A DNA stretch of 28,506 nt from Candolleomyces eurysporus. Taxonomy: Eukaryota; Basidiomycota; Agaricomycetes; Agaricales; Psathyrellaceae. The stretch lies in contig JANBPK010001574.1 in assembly GCA_027579435.1 (NCBI GenBank), positions 1-28,506 on the forward strand, read 5' to 3'. Shown one piece after another: positions 1 to 9,803 of this stretch (position 1 is the first letter of the stretch; every line of letters begins with the position of its first letter). The position numbers were made by a program, and so were the translations under genes. The notes beneath the pieces were generated by a model that saw nothing but the letters and a program-made list of their open reading frames with translations, was not told where the DNA came from and made no database searches.

Positions 1-690
1 CAGTTCCAGACCTTGACCTGCGTGGCTAGACATCTCCCCCAGAAGCAGACAGGAAGGTTGGCCTGTGCTAGCATTGCTGTGACGTCCTCCAGCATAGTCC
101 GGTTAGCGCGCTCTGCATCACCGTTCTGCTGAGGTCGATTGCGGGCTGTGTGAGTGCGTAGAATCCCCGAGTCGTCGCAGAAGCTGTTGAACTCCTTGGA
201 CATGTACTCCCCGCCCTTGTCGTCATGTAAAGCCTTGATCTTCCGACCCAACTGGTTCTCAGCAAGCGCTTTGAACAGCTTGAATGCGTTGAATGTGTCG
301 CTCTTCCTCTTGAGGAGCACCACAACCCGGTAGCGTGTATGGTCGTTGATGAACACGCACCAATAGCGGTATCCTTCCGGGGTAGAAACAGAAAGAGGGC
401 CGCAGAGGTCGCTGTGAATGAGGTCAAGCGGCGCAGACGCGCGATGGCCAGTAGAGGGGAAGGGAGAAGAGTGCATCTTTCCAGCGAGGCATGGCTCGCA
501 AATGGGATCGCGCTTGACAGACGACGAGAGGGTAATGCCAGTGGCTAGGCCATTTGAGATGAGCTTCTGAATGTCTGCTGAGTTGTGGTGACAAAGGCGT
601 TCATGCCAGAGCTGGAGGTCAAGTGGACCCTCAAGACAAACGGCGTGGCTAGCCAAGGATGAGATTGCGTACATCCGGGGGGCCGTTATA
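1..690 (-). pseudogene. Inverted Ty1/copia integrase-region fragment
   Basis: Read on the minus strand, this stretch encodes the GAG-pre-integrase and integrase-core region of a copia polyprotein. From about 1 to 630 it is a near-identical inverted copy (roughly 97% by eye) of positions 3041-3675 of the longer element in this window. The zinc-binding His/Cys region (LQLWHERL and CEPC) and the first two integrase acidic residues are readable. The continuation lies beyond position 1. Between about 630 and 690 the nucleotide match is lost, but the frame still gives a weakly similar peptide (ITAPRMYAIS...CLEGPLDL against ITANNAAYI...RPLDL), so this edge looks like a different subfamily or a recombination joint. 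Gag, protease and the 5' LTR are absent. It is a truncated, presumably non-functional copy. Confidence 0.9.
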
Positions 691-955
691 AATGGATTCC
701 CCGACCTACACCCATGGGTCGGTCTCCCCCAATCCACGAGCTTCCTCAAGATTAGAGGGGTTCCACGCTTCAGCGACGGTGAGGGTAAAGTCCTCACCAT
801 GCCTGCAGATATCACGAGTGCAATGAATGGATCACCTTACAAACAGTGGTGGAACCTCACGAGCGCCCCACGTATCGTCCCGGAGTCGAAGGCTAGTACT
901 TTGGCCACAGTATACTTCAATATCTGGGATTCAACCAAAGGTACAAGTCGGAACG
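691..955. other. Unassigned stretch between the two copia copies
   Basis: No family is recognisable here. The minus strand has a short protein-like run ending in a stop near 711 (containing EDFTLTVAEAWNPSNLEEA), and the plus strand is open from 799 into the LTR. Neither is convincing as a gene. It may be host sequence, or an old exon, into which the LTR element starting at 956 inserted. Confidence 0.4.
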
Positions 956-1225
956 TGTTAGAAGGAAGTGACTTTGTGACTGCACTCCTACATGGTTTGA
1001 TTCGCTTTTATCTGGTTTTATCATATCTTATTTGCTATCTAATCATTATCTCATCACATGACTGTGTAGAGCTTATTTAAACTGTAGATTCCGATCCTGG
1101 AGTCCCTTAGTTCAGTACTCTGACTTGAGGGCTCCAGGTAAGTTGTATTTCCGCTTTAATGATATCCAGTTCAGTACTCTGACTTGAGGACTCCAGTCCC
1201 CTGCCTCCAGTTATCAGTTTTAACA
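956..1225 (+). repeat. 5' LTR of the copia element
   Basis: The 270-bp segment begins TGTTAGAAGG and ends TTTTAACA, so its termini form the short inverted pair TGTTA...TAACA usual for copia LTRs. It is followed at once by a primer-binding site. A TATA-like run (TATTTAAA, about 1074-1081) lies where an LTR promoter is expected. Two 28-bp direct repeats with one mismatch occupy 1110-1137 and 1169-1196. The base pairs before it (GAACG, 951-955) would be the target duplication, but no 3' LTR is present to test this. Confidence 0.75.
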
Positions 1226-1240
1226 AGTTATGAGCCCCGG
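1226..1240 (+). other. Primer-binding site, half-tRNA-iMet type
   Basis: The sequence AGTTATGAGCCCCGG directly abuts the LTR. Its complement contains GGGGCTCATAAC, which matches the anticodon arm of eukaryotic initiator methionine tRNA rather than its 3' end. Priming from a cleaved internal half-tRNA is known for copia itself and some relatives. The assignment rests on position and on this recalled match. Confidence 0.65.
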
Positions 1241-1677
1241 CCTCTGACGAGTTCCTCAAGTTTGTTTATTTCTGCGCTCACCCACTGTGTACACGGCTTT
1301 CTTTCGTTCCCCCAGCGAAGCGCGCCTCTACGCCCTCCGGTTCTCCCGGAGTTCGATTCCTCATCTCCGCGCTTGCTTTCGCTGCCAGCGCATCGACGTT
1401 TTCGCCCAGTGGTTCAGACGCCAGCGCATTCGTCAACGCCCCACTTTCAACCGCTTCCGCTTGCCAGCAAATTCGGTCTCTTCCGATTTGTGTCCCGCTC
1501 GCTTAGCGCCTCAGCTCTTACCCGCAACCCCAACGAATTGACGTTGCCCCATACTCTCGGCTTCAATCCGGGAACCCTCGCGTCAGCCGCGCCTCCGCCA
1601 CGTCGCATTCTTTCCTCAAGCTCTNCTCTCANCCCCCTGCGCTCTTCCCATTCGTTTCCCTTGTCCCTTGTCTCACA

Positions 1678-4600
1678 ATGTCGTCGTCGTCCCCTTCTTT
1701 TGCACGCCTCACCTCCACCAACTATACTACCTGGTCTGGCGATATGGAGGCTTGGCTCAAGTCGCAAGGCCTCTGGCGCATCGTTTCCGGCTCCCAGAAG
1801 CGCCCAGAGCTCAAGTCGCCCTCTCCCAGCGAGGACACCACCACCGTCGAGTCCGCCACCGCCTCCGCCGCTGCTGCTGCTCAAGCCGAGCTCCGTCAGG
1901 CGAAAACCCTCGAGCTGCAGGACGCTTGGGACGCCAAAAGCGACAGGGCAGCTGGATGGATCTGGTTGATGCTTGACCAGGACCAGAAGACGCTTGTAGA
2001 TGGGTGCAAGGACGATCCGTACGCGATGTGGACCACGCTGGAGTCGACATACCGTCAGAAGAAGGCTGGGAGCCGCTTCAATGCCTACGACAACTTGTTT
2101 TCCGTTCGGAAGAGTGATGACGAGTCCCTGCAGTCCCTCATCAACCGAGTGGACGAGTCCATGAAGCTCTGTCAGTCCCTCAGGCCCAAGGATTTCGACC
2201 TCAAGGCCTTGGATAAGGAGCTCACATCCATGGTACTCATCCGCGCTCTCCCCAACGAGTACAGCCACTTCGTCTCATCGCTCCTGCTCATGGACAAGCT
2301 CGACAAGGACACAGTTCAACAAGCGTTCCTCACAGAGGAGATTCAGCGCCGTTGTCGCGCTGCTGACGCTGTTTCTGTCGCTGCTATGGCCGCCGCTTCC
2401 GCCCCACTTCAATGCGACTTCTGCTCCCGTCCTGGTCGCGCGCAATCGACTTGCCGCACCTTCGCCCGTGCTCAGGAGAACGCTCGCAAGCAGGCCGCAT
2501 CGGGAGGGACCTGGAAGCAACGCCAGGGCGCCAAGAAGGCGCAAGAGACTGCTGCCACCGTCCCAGCTGCAGAATTCGCAGGGAATGCAAGTGCTGTTTC
2601 GGATCTCCGTGATCCTTCTTCCCTCATCCAACCCCACGCTGACTTCCGTTGGAACGCAGACACAGGCTGCACTTCAACAATGACGCCTCACCGCCACTGG
2701 CTGCGCAACTACCGCCCATACCGCGTTCCAGTCGAGTTAGCAGATGGAAGTTTCATTCATTCAGCTGGGATTGGTTCTGTGGTCATTGACCCGGTAATTG
2801 GCGGGAAGTCAGTGCGCTCTGTAGAGCTTACACGCGTTTTACACGTTCCGCAGCTTGGTAGCAACCTCCTCTCTTGTCTATACCTTACACGGTGCTGCGG
2901 TTTCGAATTTCATGTTGATTCTGTCTTCATGCACTTCATGCGCAACTCAGTGACGCTTTTCCGAGCTCGAATCACGGCCAACAACGCTGCCTACATCGAC
3001 GGGACGACTATACCCGCTTCCGAAGCTGCCTGCGCAATCACAACGCGCCCACTCGACCTCCAGCTCTGGCATGAACGCCTTTGTCACCACAACTCAGCAG
3101 ACATTGAGAAGCTCATCTCGGATGGTCTAGTCACTGGCATTACCCTCTCGTCGTCTGTCAAGCGCGATCCCATTTGCGAGCCGTGCCTCGCTGGAAAGAT
3201 GCACTCTTCTCCCTTCCCCTCTACTGGCCATCGCGCGTCTGCCCCGCTTGACCTCATTCACAGCGACCTCTGCGGCCCTCTTTCGGCTTCTACACCGGAA
3301 GGATATCGCTATTGGTGCGTGTTCATCGACGACCATACACGCTACCGGGTTGTGGTGCTCCTCAAGAGGAAGAGCGACACATTCAACGCATTCAAGCTGT
3401 TCAAAGCGCTTGCTGAGAGCCAGTTGGGTCGGAAGATCAAGGCTTTACATGACGACAACGGCGGGGAGTACATGGCCAAGGAGTTCAACAGCTTCTGCGA
3501 CGACTCGGGGATTCTACGCACTCACACAGCCCGCAATCGACCTCAGCAGAACGGTGATGCAGAGCGCGCTAACCGGACTATGCTGAAGGATGTCACAGCA
3601 ATGCTAGCACAGGCCAACCTTCCTGTCCGCTTCTGGGGGAGATGTCTAGCCACGCAGGTCAAGGTCTGGAACTGCCTCCCCACTGCCTCACTGCCAGACA
3701 AGACTCCGTTTGAGGCGTGGTTCGGCAGGAAGCCTGACCTCAGTCGCTTCAGAGTGTTTGGGTGTACTGCCTATGTCTTCGTACAGCGGGACAAGCGCAA
3801 GAAGCTGGAGTCGCACATGCAAAAGTGCATCTTTGTCGGGTACCCGCCTGACTACAGCGCCTGGACCTTCTACAATCCGGTCACCCAGCAGTTCATAATA
3901 TCCGAGTGCGCAGAGTTCGACGAGCGCGTGTTCCCCGGCCTCTCTACAAAGGAAACAACACCTAGTGCTCAACTCCAGCTCTTGGAGACTCCAGCCTCAC
4001 AGCCGGCTCCCTCCAACTCTATCTCTTTACCCATTGCTCCGGAAGACTCTGACACTTCCCAGATGCTTCTACCACGTCTTAACACTCTCCCAATACCTCC
4101 AGTAGCGAGCTCAAACCCTCCATCTCTGGCCGCTTCGCCAGCTCCAGCTCCATTCTTGGACTTGCCTCCTCCACGTCCAGCTGTTCCTCCAGCTGCTCCA
4201 CATCCTCCTGCGCCTTTAGTGCCCCCTGCGCCTCCAGCCATTCTTAGGCGATCCCAGCGCGAGGTGAAGAAGCCAGGGGAGTGGTGGAAGGTACCTAGAC
4301 CTGCTCCGCGTCCATACGAGCGTCCTCAGCGCGCTCCATCTCTTACGCCAGATCCCATTCCTGCTTCGCCCCCTCCTGCTGCCCCAGTCGTACTGCCAGA
4401 GCCTGCTCTTGCTCCCCAACTGGTCCCACCTCTGTCGACAACTGGGAACCAAGAGATCCATCTCCCGCAATCGCAGACAGTGATGACAGTGACAACGACC
4501 TTGGTGGTTATGCAGAAGTCCACGCAGCTCAAGTCGGTGGTGATCCAAGGACATTCAAGCAGGCTATGGCTTCGCCTCAAGCGCAGCATTGGGAAGCAGC

Positions 4601-5552
4601 AGCTGCAGACGAGATCCTCACACTCATTGGCAATGGGACTTGGGAGCTTGTTGAGTTGCCTCCTGGGGAGAAGGCTATTCCATCTGGTTGGGTCTTCAAG
4701 ACCAAACGGACGTCCACGGGTGATGTTGAGCGTTACAAGGGTAGAGTTGTTGCGAAAGGTTGCTCACAGCGTCCTGGCATTGACTATGACGACACCTATT
4801 CCCCCACATTCCGTGCTGCGACTCTGCGCACTACTCTTGCTGCTGCAGGCATTGAGGACATGGAGCTTCGCTCTGTGGATATTTCCGCTGCTTTCACGAA
4901 TGGGGACTTGGAGGAAGTCATCTACATGCGTCAGCCCGAGGGATTCCATGAAGGCGGTCCCAATGTAGTGTGCCGACTCAAGAAATCGCTCTACGGACTC
5001 AAGCAAGCAGCCAGGCAATGGAATAAGAAGCTTCACTCTGTGCTTCTCGAGCTTGGTTTCACACGTTTGCAGTCAGATCGGTCGGTCTACATCTATGCCA
5101 AGGGCGAGGTACGCATCATCATGCCTGTCTACATTGACGACATCACCCTTGCCTCCAAGAACACTGCCCTACTCGATCAGACCGTCCTGGACCTCTCCAA
5201 ACACTTCAAGCTGCGAGACTTGGGTGAAACCAAGTTCCTCCTTGGTGTTGAAGTCGTCCGTGACCGTGCCAATCGCTCGATTTCCCTCTCCCAGCGCCAG
5301 TACATCATCGACATGCTTGAGCGCTACTCCATGGCTGAGTGCAATCCAGTCGGAACACCTCCAGTTCCCCCCACTGGCTTCCCTAGCTTCCCTCCCTTCC
5401 CGACTGGCACGCCTCCAGTTCCTCCCACCGGCATCCCCAGCCTCCCTCCTCTCCCGACTGGAACGCCTCCAGTNCCCCCCTANCCCAGCTGCCACCCGAC
5501 CGTCGCTCCTCCTCTTCCCACTGCGCCGGAGCCGTCGCCTGATCTTGACTAG
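1678..5552 (+). pseudogene. Ty1/copia gag-pol polyprotein, frameshifted and 3'-truncated
   Basis: This encodes the retrotransposon polyprotein in the copia order. An N-terminal gag of the UBN2 type (TNYTTWSGDMEAWLKSQGLW) comes first. Then follow a zinc knuckle at residues 246-259, an aspartic protease motif DTG at 328-330, and an integrase zinc region (WH at 464-465, C500, C503). The integrase core has D530, D593 and E629, a clean D-D(35)E. Reverse transcriptase follows, with VDISAAF, SLYGLKQAARQW and the catalytic YIDD near 5130-5141. The frame shifts by one base near 4430-4443: gag to integrase is read in one frame to about 4440, RT in another from about 4443 to 5552. The knuckle reads C-X2-C-X4-R-X4-C, so its histidine is lost. 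After about 5350 the frame runs into a proline-rich 18-aa repeat; RNase H and a 3' LTR are missing. The element is probably dead, although part of this could be assembly artefact. Confidence 0.92.
5352..5480 (+). repeat. 54-bp tandem repeat, proline-rich when translated
   Basis: A 54-bp unit starts at 5352, 5406 and 5460, giving two full copies and part of a third. In the RT frame each unit codes 18 residues of the type GTPPVPPTGFPSFPPFPT. Two N bases (5474, 5483) fall in the third copy. It begins where the copia RT should lead into RNase H. Confidence 0.85.
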
Positions 5553-6248
5553 ATTCGCGTAGTCCGGCATTCGAAGGGAGAAGGGGTGAAAGTAGGATGA
5601 ACGGAGTTTCGCTAGTGAACGTCTTCTATGTCTATATTTCTTGAGTTCGTATCTGTTAAGCACGATAGTTAGATATTTTTGTGTTATAAAAATCTGAATC
5701 AAAATGGTACCTACGTTCGATATGTGTTACACCACGAAGGAGACCTTCAAGTTGGGCGAAAATTCACCGCACGATTTCACAGAACGGTTGAACACGCCTG
5801 AGTGAGGCGGCTGAGCGAAACAGTTTTCGTGATGTTTTGGTCAGACGTCGTCCACGCTGTGGAATTGGAAGACTCTTCAAAGTCTTCGTGCAGAGTCATC
5901 CTTCTCTAAGAAGATCCGATGAATCAACCCTACGATTATGCCAATGAGCGATACCTTGGGTCATAACGGAAACGGAAACAAACCTTGACCGCTCCCAAGC
6001 GCCTTGGTAAGCAAGAACGGAAGAAAAAACGCCTCTGCCTCGTAGCGAGAGGCTATAAGCCCAGAGAGACGACTACGTTCCGTGTCGTCGCAGACGAACC
6101 GTAAGATGAAGGTCCAGAACACATTGAGAGGCGTGGCTCTTCGGCATGCTGGCTTGTACTTTCTGTATCTTCCCAGCAGGTAATTGACTACTCAAAAATA
6201 CGAGTATGAGAGCCACCGGCCTTCTTGCCTCCAAGCATCCTTCGTGAC
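5553..6248. other. Intergenic, no gene seen
   Basis: Between the copia remnant and the lectin segmental duplication I see no convincing coding frame, RNA gene or LTR. In particular, neither TGTTAGAAGG nor the 28-bp LTR repeat recurs, so there is no 3' LTR here. Confidence 0.6.
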
Positions 6249-6711
6249 CACCGTAAAATCCAGCAGTTCCTTCCGAAACCATTGCGACCGTCGTGTGGTC
6301 CAGGTGAAAGCATGCAAGCTGTCGCCATTTCGGGTTGTTTTCTGAGCTTGCAGCCATGCCAGGGTATTCTTTATTGAGGCATACGCCTATGAATGAATGT
6401 GTAGCAGAAATACGAGAGGACCATAATGGCAGAGGACCGTGTCAAGGTGAGAGTCTGAGTTGAAGGTTGAGGTTTGAGCCCCGTGAGACTTTTTGATCCA
6501 TCATCTCCTTTCCCTTTTCCTCGTTCCGATGGTGCTTCGCTGTTCAACTCAAGCACTCGGATTTCGTCCCTAGTAAGATGAGTATTTACGGAAATATACT
6601 CTCATTTCCAGATCCAGACCCGAGACGGAGGGGACCACACAAAGTTGAAATGTGAGGCTGTGAGGGCCGGTAAGTCAAGCGGTAACCAAGATTGAGTGTA
6701 ATCCTCGTTAG

Positions 6712-6780
6712 CTATATATGCGTATGTTTAAGCTTCCCGTCCCTACCGCCGCAAACAAGCCCAGACGGACGTGCACGGCG
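6712..6780 (+). promoter_or_regulatory. Promoter segment with TATA-like box, only in lectin copy A
   Basis: CTATATATG at 6712-6720 lies about 165 bp upstream of the start codon of lectin gene A. The roughly 67 bp from here to 6780 are absent from copy B, where the flanks CCTCGTTAG and AATCTCC are joined almost directly (around 9694). The TATA role is inferred from sequence and position only. Confidence 0.45.
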
Positions 6781-6884
6781 AATCTCCGATCGATATTGAT
6801 CATCGCTCACTCCTTCGTCTGAAGCTCCCATCTTCCGCCCTGTCAGGGTAAACACCAGTAACTGATCTTTGCAGTCCTTCAGGA

Positions 6885-9018
6885 ATGGCGTTGGAAGCAG
6901 GGAAGATATACAAGCTCACAAACCTCAGAACAAGTGCTGCCGTGACACTGAAGTCCATAATGGGGGTTGGTGAGTTTCGACGGCTGGTGGTGCGAATAGA
7001 ACAGCGTCATTGACTCTATGAAAGTTGCCGGGGATGGGTACGAAGGCAATGAAAACCAGTTGGTTAGTGTCCGTTCACCTTTTGTCCAACGCAAGAACAT
7101 ATGCACCATGATCGCCAATACAAACCGTTGGCATACTACCAGTGGGAGGCACAGACCACACCTGCCGGATTTTGGCGCTTCAAAAACGTCCAGTTTGGCC
7201 TTTATCTTGGAATCGAGCAAGGACAAGTTGCCACGGACGGATTAGCCATCTGTGGTGTCTCGCACCCTTTCAACTGGGCTGCAAAACGTACCGAAGAAGC
7301 GGGCCCTTCTCCTGCAGTGTTCAAGTACGTATCTAAGGCAGACTGACGTCCCATTGTGTCCAGGAATTGATTTTGTAAACGAATAGGCTATCCATCCCTT
7401 TTACCAAGCAAGTCCTCCACCTCGCGATCGACGATGATAATAGCTGGAAAAATGGGTTCAAAATTCAATCTTGCCCGGACCTCGACCAGCCTGCACAGAA
7501 GTGGATTATTGATTCAAGTATGTACGGGTTGCCCTCGGTTGACCGCTCCGATCCACAGCAGTGACTAAATGCCTTTGCAGATACTACTCTTGGGGGCCCT
7601 TTTGAGGCAGGGAAGATCTACATACTCGTAAATTGCCATACCGGCACCGTAGTTCAACTCTACGATACCAATAAGAGTACGTTCAGCTCACTTGGATACC
7701 CTCTTTGATCTGAAGCCTTTCCAACCCTTTATGACTGTGGCAGCTGCTGGATACAGCTTCGATGGTGGCCGAAGCCAAAGGGTACTGAGTATCCTATCCT
7801 TTGCGCTACGAACCTACCTGATTTGTACTTGTCAAGTGGGAAGCCAATCAGGAGCAAGGAACCAGATACTGGACCTTCAAGAACCCATGGAACGGGCTTT
7901 ACATGGGAATCGCAGGTGACACCTCAGCCGCAGGGAACAGAACTCGCATTGTCGGAGTCCCGCAACCTTTCGCATGGGACATTGTCCGCGATCGAACCAA
8001 AGGTGCGAATGGCGGAGCTTATCGGTAAGTCAAGTATCTTCGATAATTTAGCTTGAGTCGTACCGATCATGGGTGTTGTCCCACTGTCTTCCCCCATTTT
8101 CGTTATATACACAGGATCTTTCTACCTTACACTAGGCTCAACCTGGATTTGGGTAAAGCGGACCCTGGGTGCGCCATTCATCTGTGGGATCGGACGGATG
8201 TGCTCTGGCATTTCTGGAAGTTCGAGCTGCTAGGTGAGGCAGGCTCCCCAAATGCTGCTTCAAGTCTACGACAGTGACTAAATGCCTATGCAGATACCGC
8301 GCTCGAGGCCCCTCTTAAGGCTGGGGAGATGTACATGATCGTAAATTGCCATACCGGTACCGTAGCCCACCTCGAGGATACCAAGAAGCGTGCGTTAAAT
8401 TCACCTGGATTCCTGCTTTGAGCCCAAGCCTTTCTGATCCTTTACTGTGGCAGTCGCTGGATACAGCTTCAATGATGGCCGAAACCAAAAGGTACGGAGT
8501 ATCCCGTCCTCTGCGCTATGAACATACCTGATTTGTACTTGCAAAGTGGGAAGCCAGTCAGGAGGAAGGAACTGGACACTGGTTCTTCAAGAACCCGTGG
8601 AGTGGGTATTACATGGGAATCGCCGGTGACACCTCAGCCGCAGGGAACAGAACTCGCATCGTCGGAGTCCCGCAACCTTTTGCATGGGACGTCATTCCTG
8701 ATCGAAGTCAAGGTACGAATGGAAAGTCTCATCGGTGAGTCAAGTATCTTTGACAATCTGCCCTTGAGTCGTACCGACGACGACTGTGGTCCCACTCTCT
8801 TCGTCCACCTTATCTTGTGCATAGGATCTTTCTACCTAATACTAGGCTAAACCTGGATTTGGGTAAAGCGGACCCTGGGTGCTCCATCCATCTGTGGGAT
8901 CGGACGGATGTGCGCTGGCATCTGTGGAGGTTCGAGCTACTAGGTGAGGCAGACTCTCCAAATTCTGCTTCATGTCCCAGCTTACGAGTCGGACAAAACT
9001 TATCTCTTTCAAGCGTAG
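6885..9018 (+). CDS. Triple beta-trefoil (ricin-B-like) lectin-family protein, copy A
   Basis: Thirteen exons: 6885-6969, 7025-7062, 7143-7324, 7387-7517, 7581-7676, 7744-7781, 7837-8024, 8115-8233, 8294-8389, 8454-8491, 8547-8734, 8825-8943, 8981-9018. Together they give 451 residues with no internal stop and consistent phase at every junction. The protein is three domains of about 147 residues (1-145, 146-292, 293-439) and a short tail. Each domain shows three trefoil-like subrepeats: AG-IY-LVNCHTGTV, WFFKNPWSGLYMGI or FWRFKNVQFGLYLGI, and RIFLPYTRLNLDLGK ending in a W-rich strand (LWDRTDVLWH-W-FE). There is no signal peptide, as in cytosolic defence lectins and protease inhibitors of mushrooms. 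Sugar specificity cannot be told. The final 38-bp exon is the least certain: reading through its intron would instead stop at 9086. Confidence 0.8.
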
Positions 9019-9803
9019 CTTTAGGAGCCGATTTGGGTGCCGACGACCACGAAGCTCCCATCACGGAGCCGGGCCCACGAGAGTGAATCAGTCCCGATTT
9101 CCTTCAATTTCGAATTCCTTACGATTGAATGTTAGGCGTCGGTGACCCTCCATACAGCATCGGATACACTGTAAGCATGACTACTACCAATATCATTATG
9201 ACCCGGACTGTCGTACGTAAAATCCAGCGCCTCCTTCCGAAAACATTGCGACCGTCGGCAATGTGGTCCCGTTGAAACCATGCAAGCTGTCGCCAGTTCG
9301 GCTTGTTTTCTGGGCTTGTAGCCATGCCAAGGTATTATTTAGTGCGGCATACGCTTATGAACGAATGTGTAGCAGAAATACGAGAGAACCGAATGTCAGA
9401 GGACGGTGGCAAGGTGAGAGTCTGAGTTGAGGTGAACCGCGTGAGACTTTGATCCATCTCCTCTCCCTTTCCCTCGTTCCGATGGTGCTTTGCTGTTCGA
9501 CTCAAGAACTCGCATTTCGTCCCAAGTAGAATAAATATCTACGGAAATATAAACCCAATTACAAATCCAGTCCCGAGACAGAGGGGACCACTCAAAGTTG
9601 AATATGAGGGTTGTGAGGAGGGCCGGTAACTCGATCGGTAACCAAGATTGACAGCCGACTCAAATGGGATAGTAGTCTTTCGATTCCTCGTTAGGGCAAA
9701 TCTCCAATCGATATCGATAATAAGTAGCTCACTCTCTCGTCTTGAGCTTCCGTCTTCCGCCTCTGCCAGGGTAAACACCAGTAACTGATCCTTACTTTCA
9801 AGA
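9019..9803. other. Intergenic between the lectin copies
   Basis: This holds the 3' flank of unit 1, the junction of the tandem duplication (about 9198-9211) and the 5' flank of unit 2. No further gene is seen. In unit 2 the promoter-proximal part has lost the TATA-bearing stretch of unit 1. It has also gained about 30 bp near 9650-9683. Confidence 0.6.

Larger units (their letters stand above)
6249..9197. repeat. Segmental tandem duplication, unit 1
   Basis: This segment and the one at 9212-12127 are diverged tandem copies covering promoter, gene and 3' flank. Matching landmarks include GTAAAATCCAGC near the start, the run around TGTGTAGCAGAAATACGAGA (6398 and 9366), and a shared 3' flank containing GAGCCGGGCCCACGAGAGTGAA followed by TACTACCAATATCAT. 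Exon sizes match almost exactly between the copies. Confidence 0.88.

Noticed and set aside
68..427. Minus-strand frame starting MTSFTATSAAL, also found at 3248-3586 on the plus strand
   Set aside because: It is a wrong-frame reading of the conserved copia integrase core, present in both copies for that reason.
799..1080. 93-residue plus-strand frame before the copia element
   Set aside because: It crosses into the LTR at 956, and its part before that matches no family I recognise.
1110..1196. Possible CRISPR-like direct repeats
   Set aside because: There are only two copies, in a eukaryotic LTR; this is a local duplication.
1447..2268. Long minus-strand frame opposite copia gag
   Set aside because: It is antisense to gag, which has clear domains on the plus strand. 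It has no recognisable domain.
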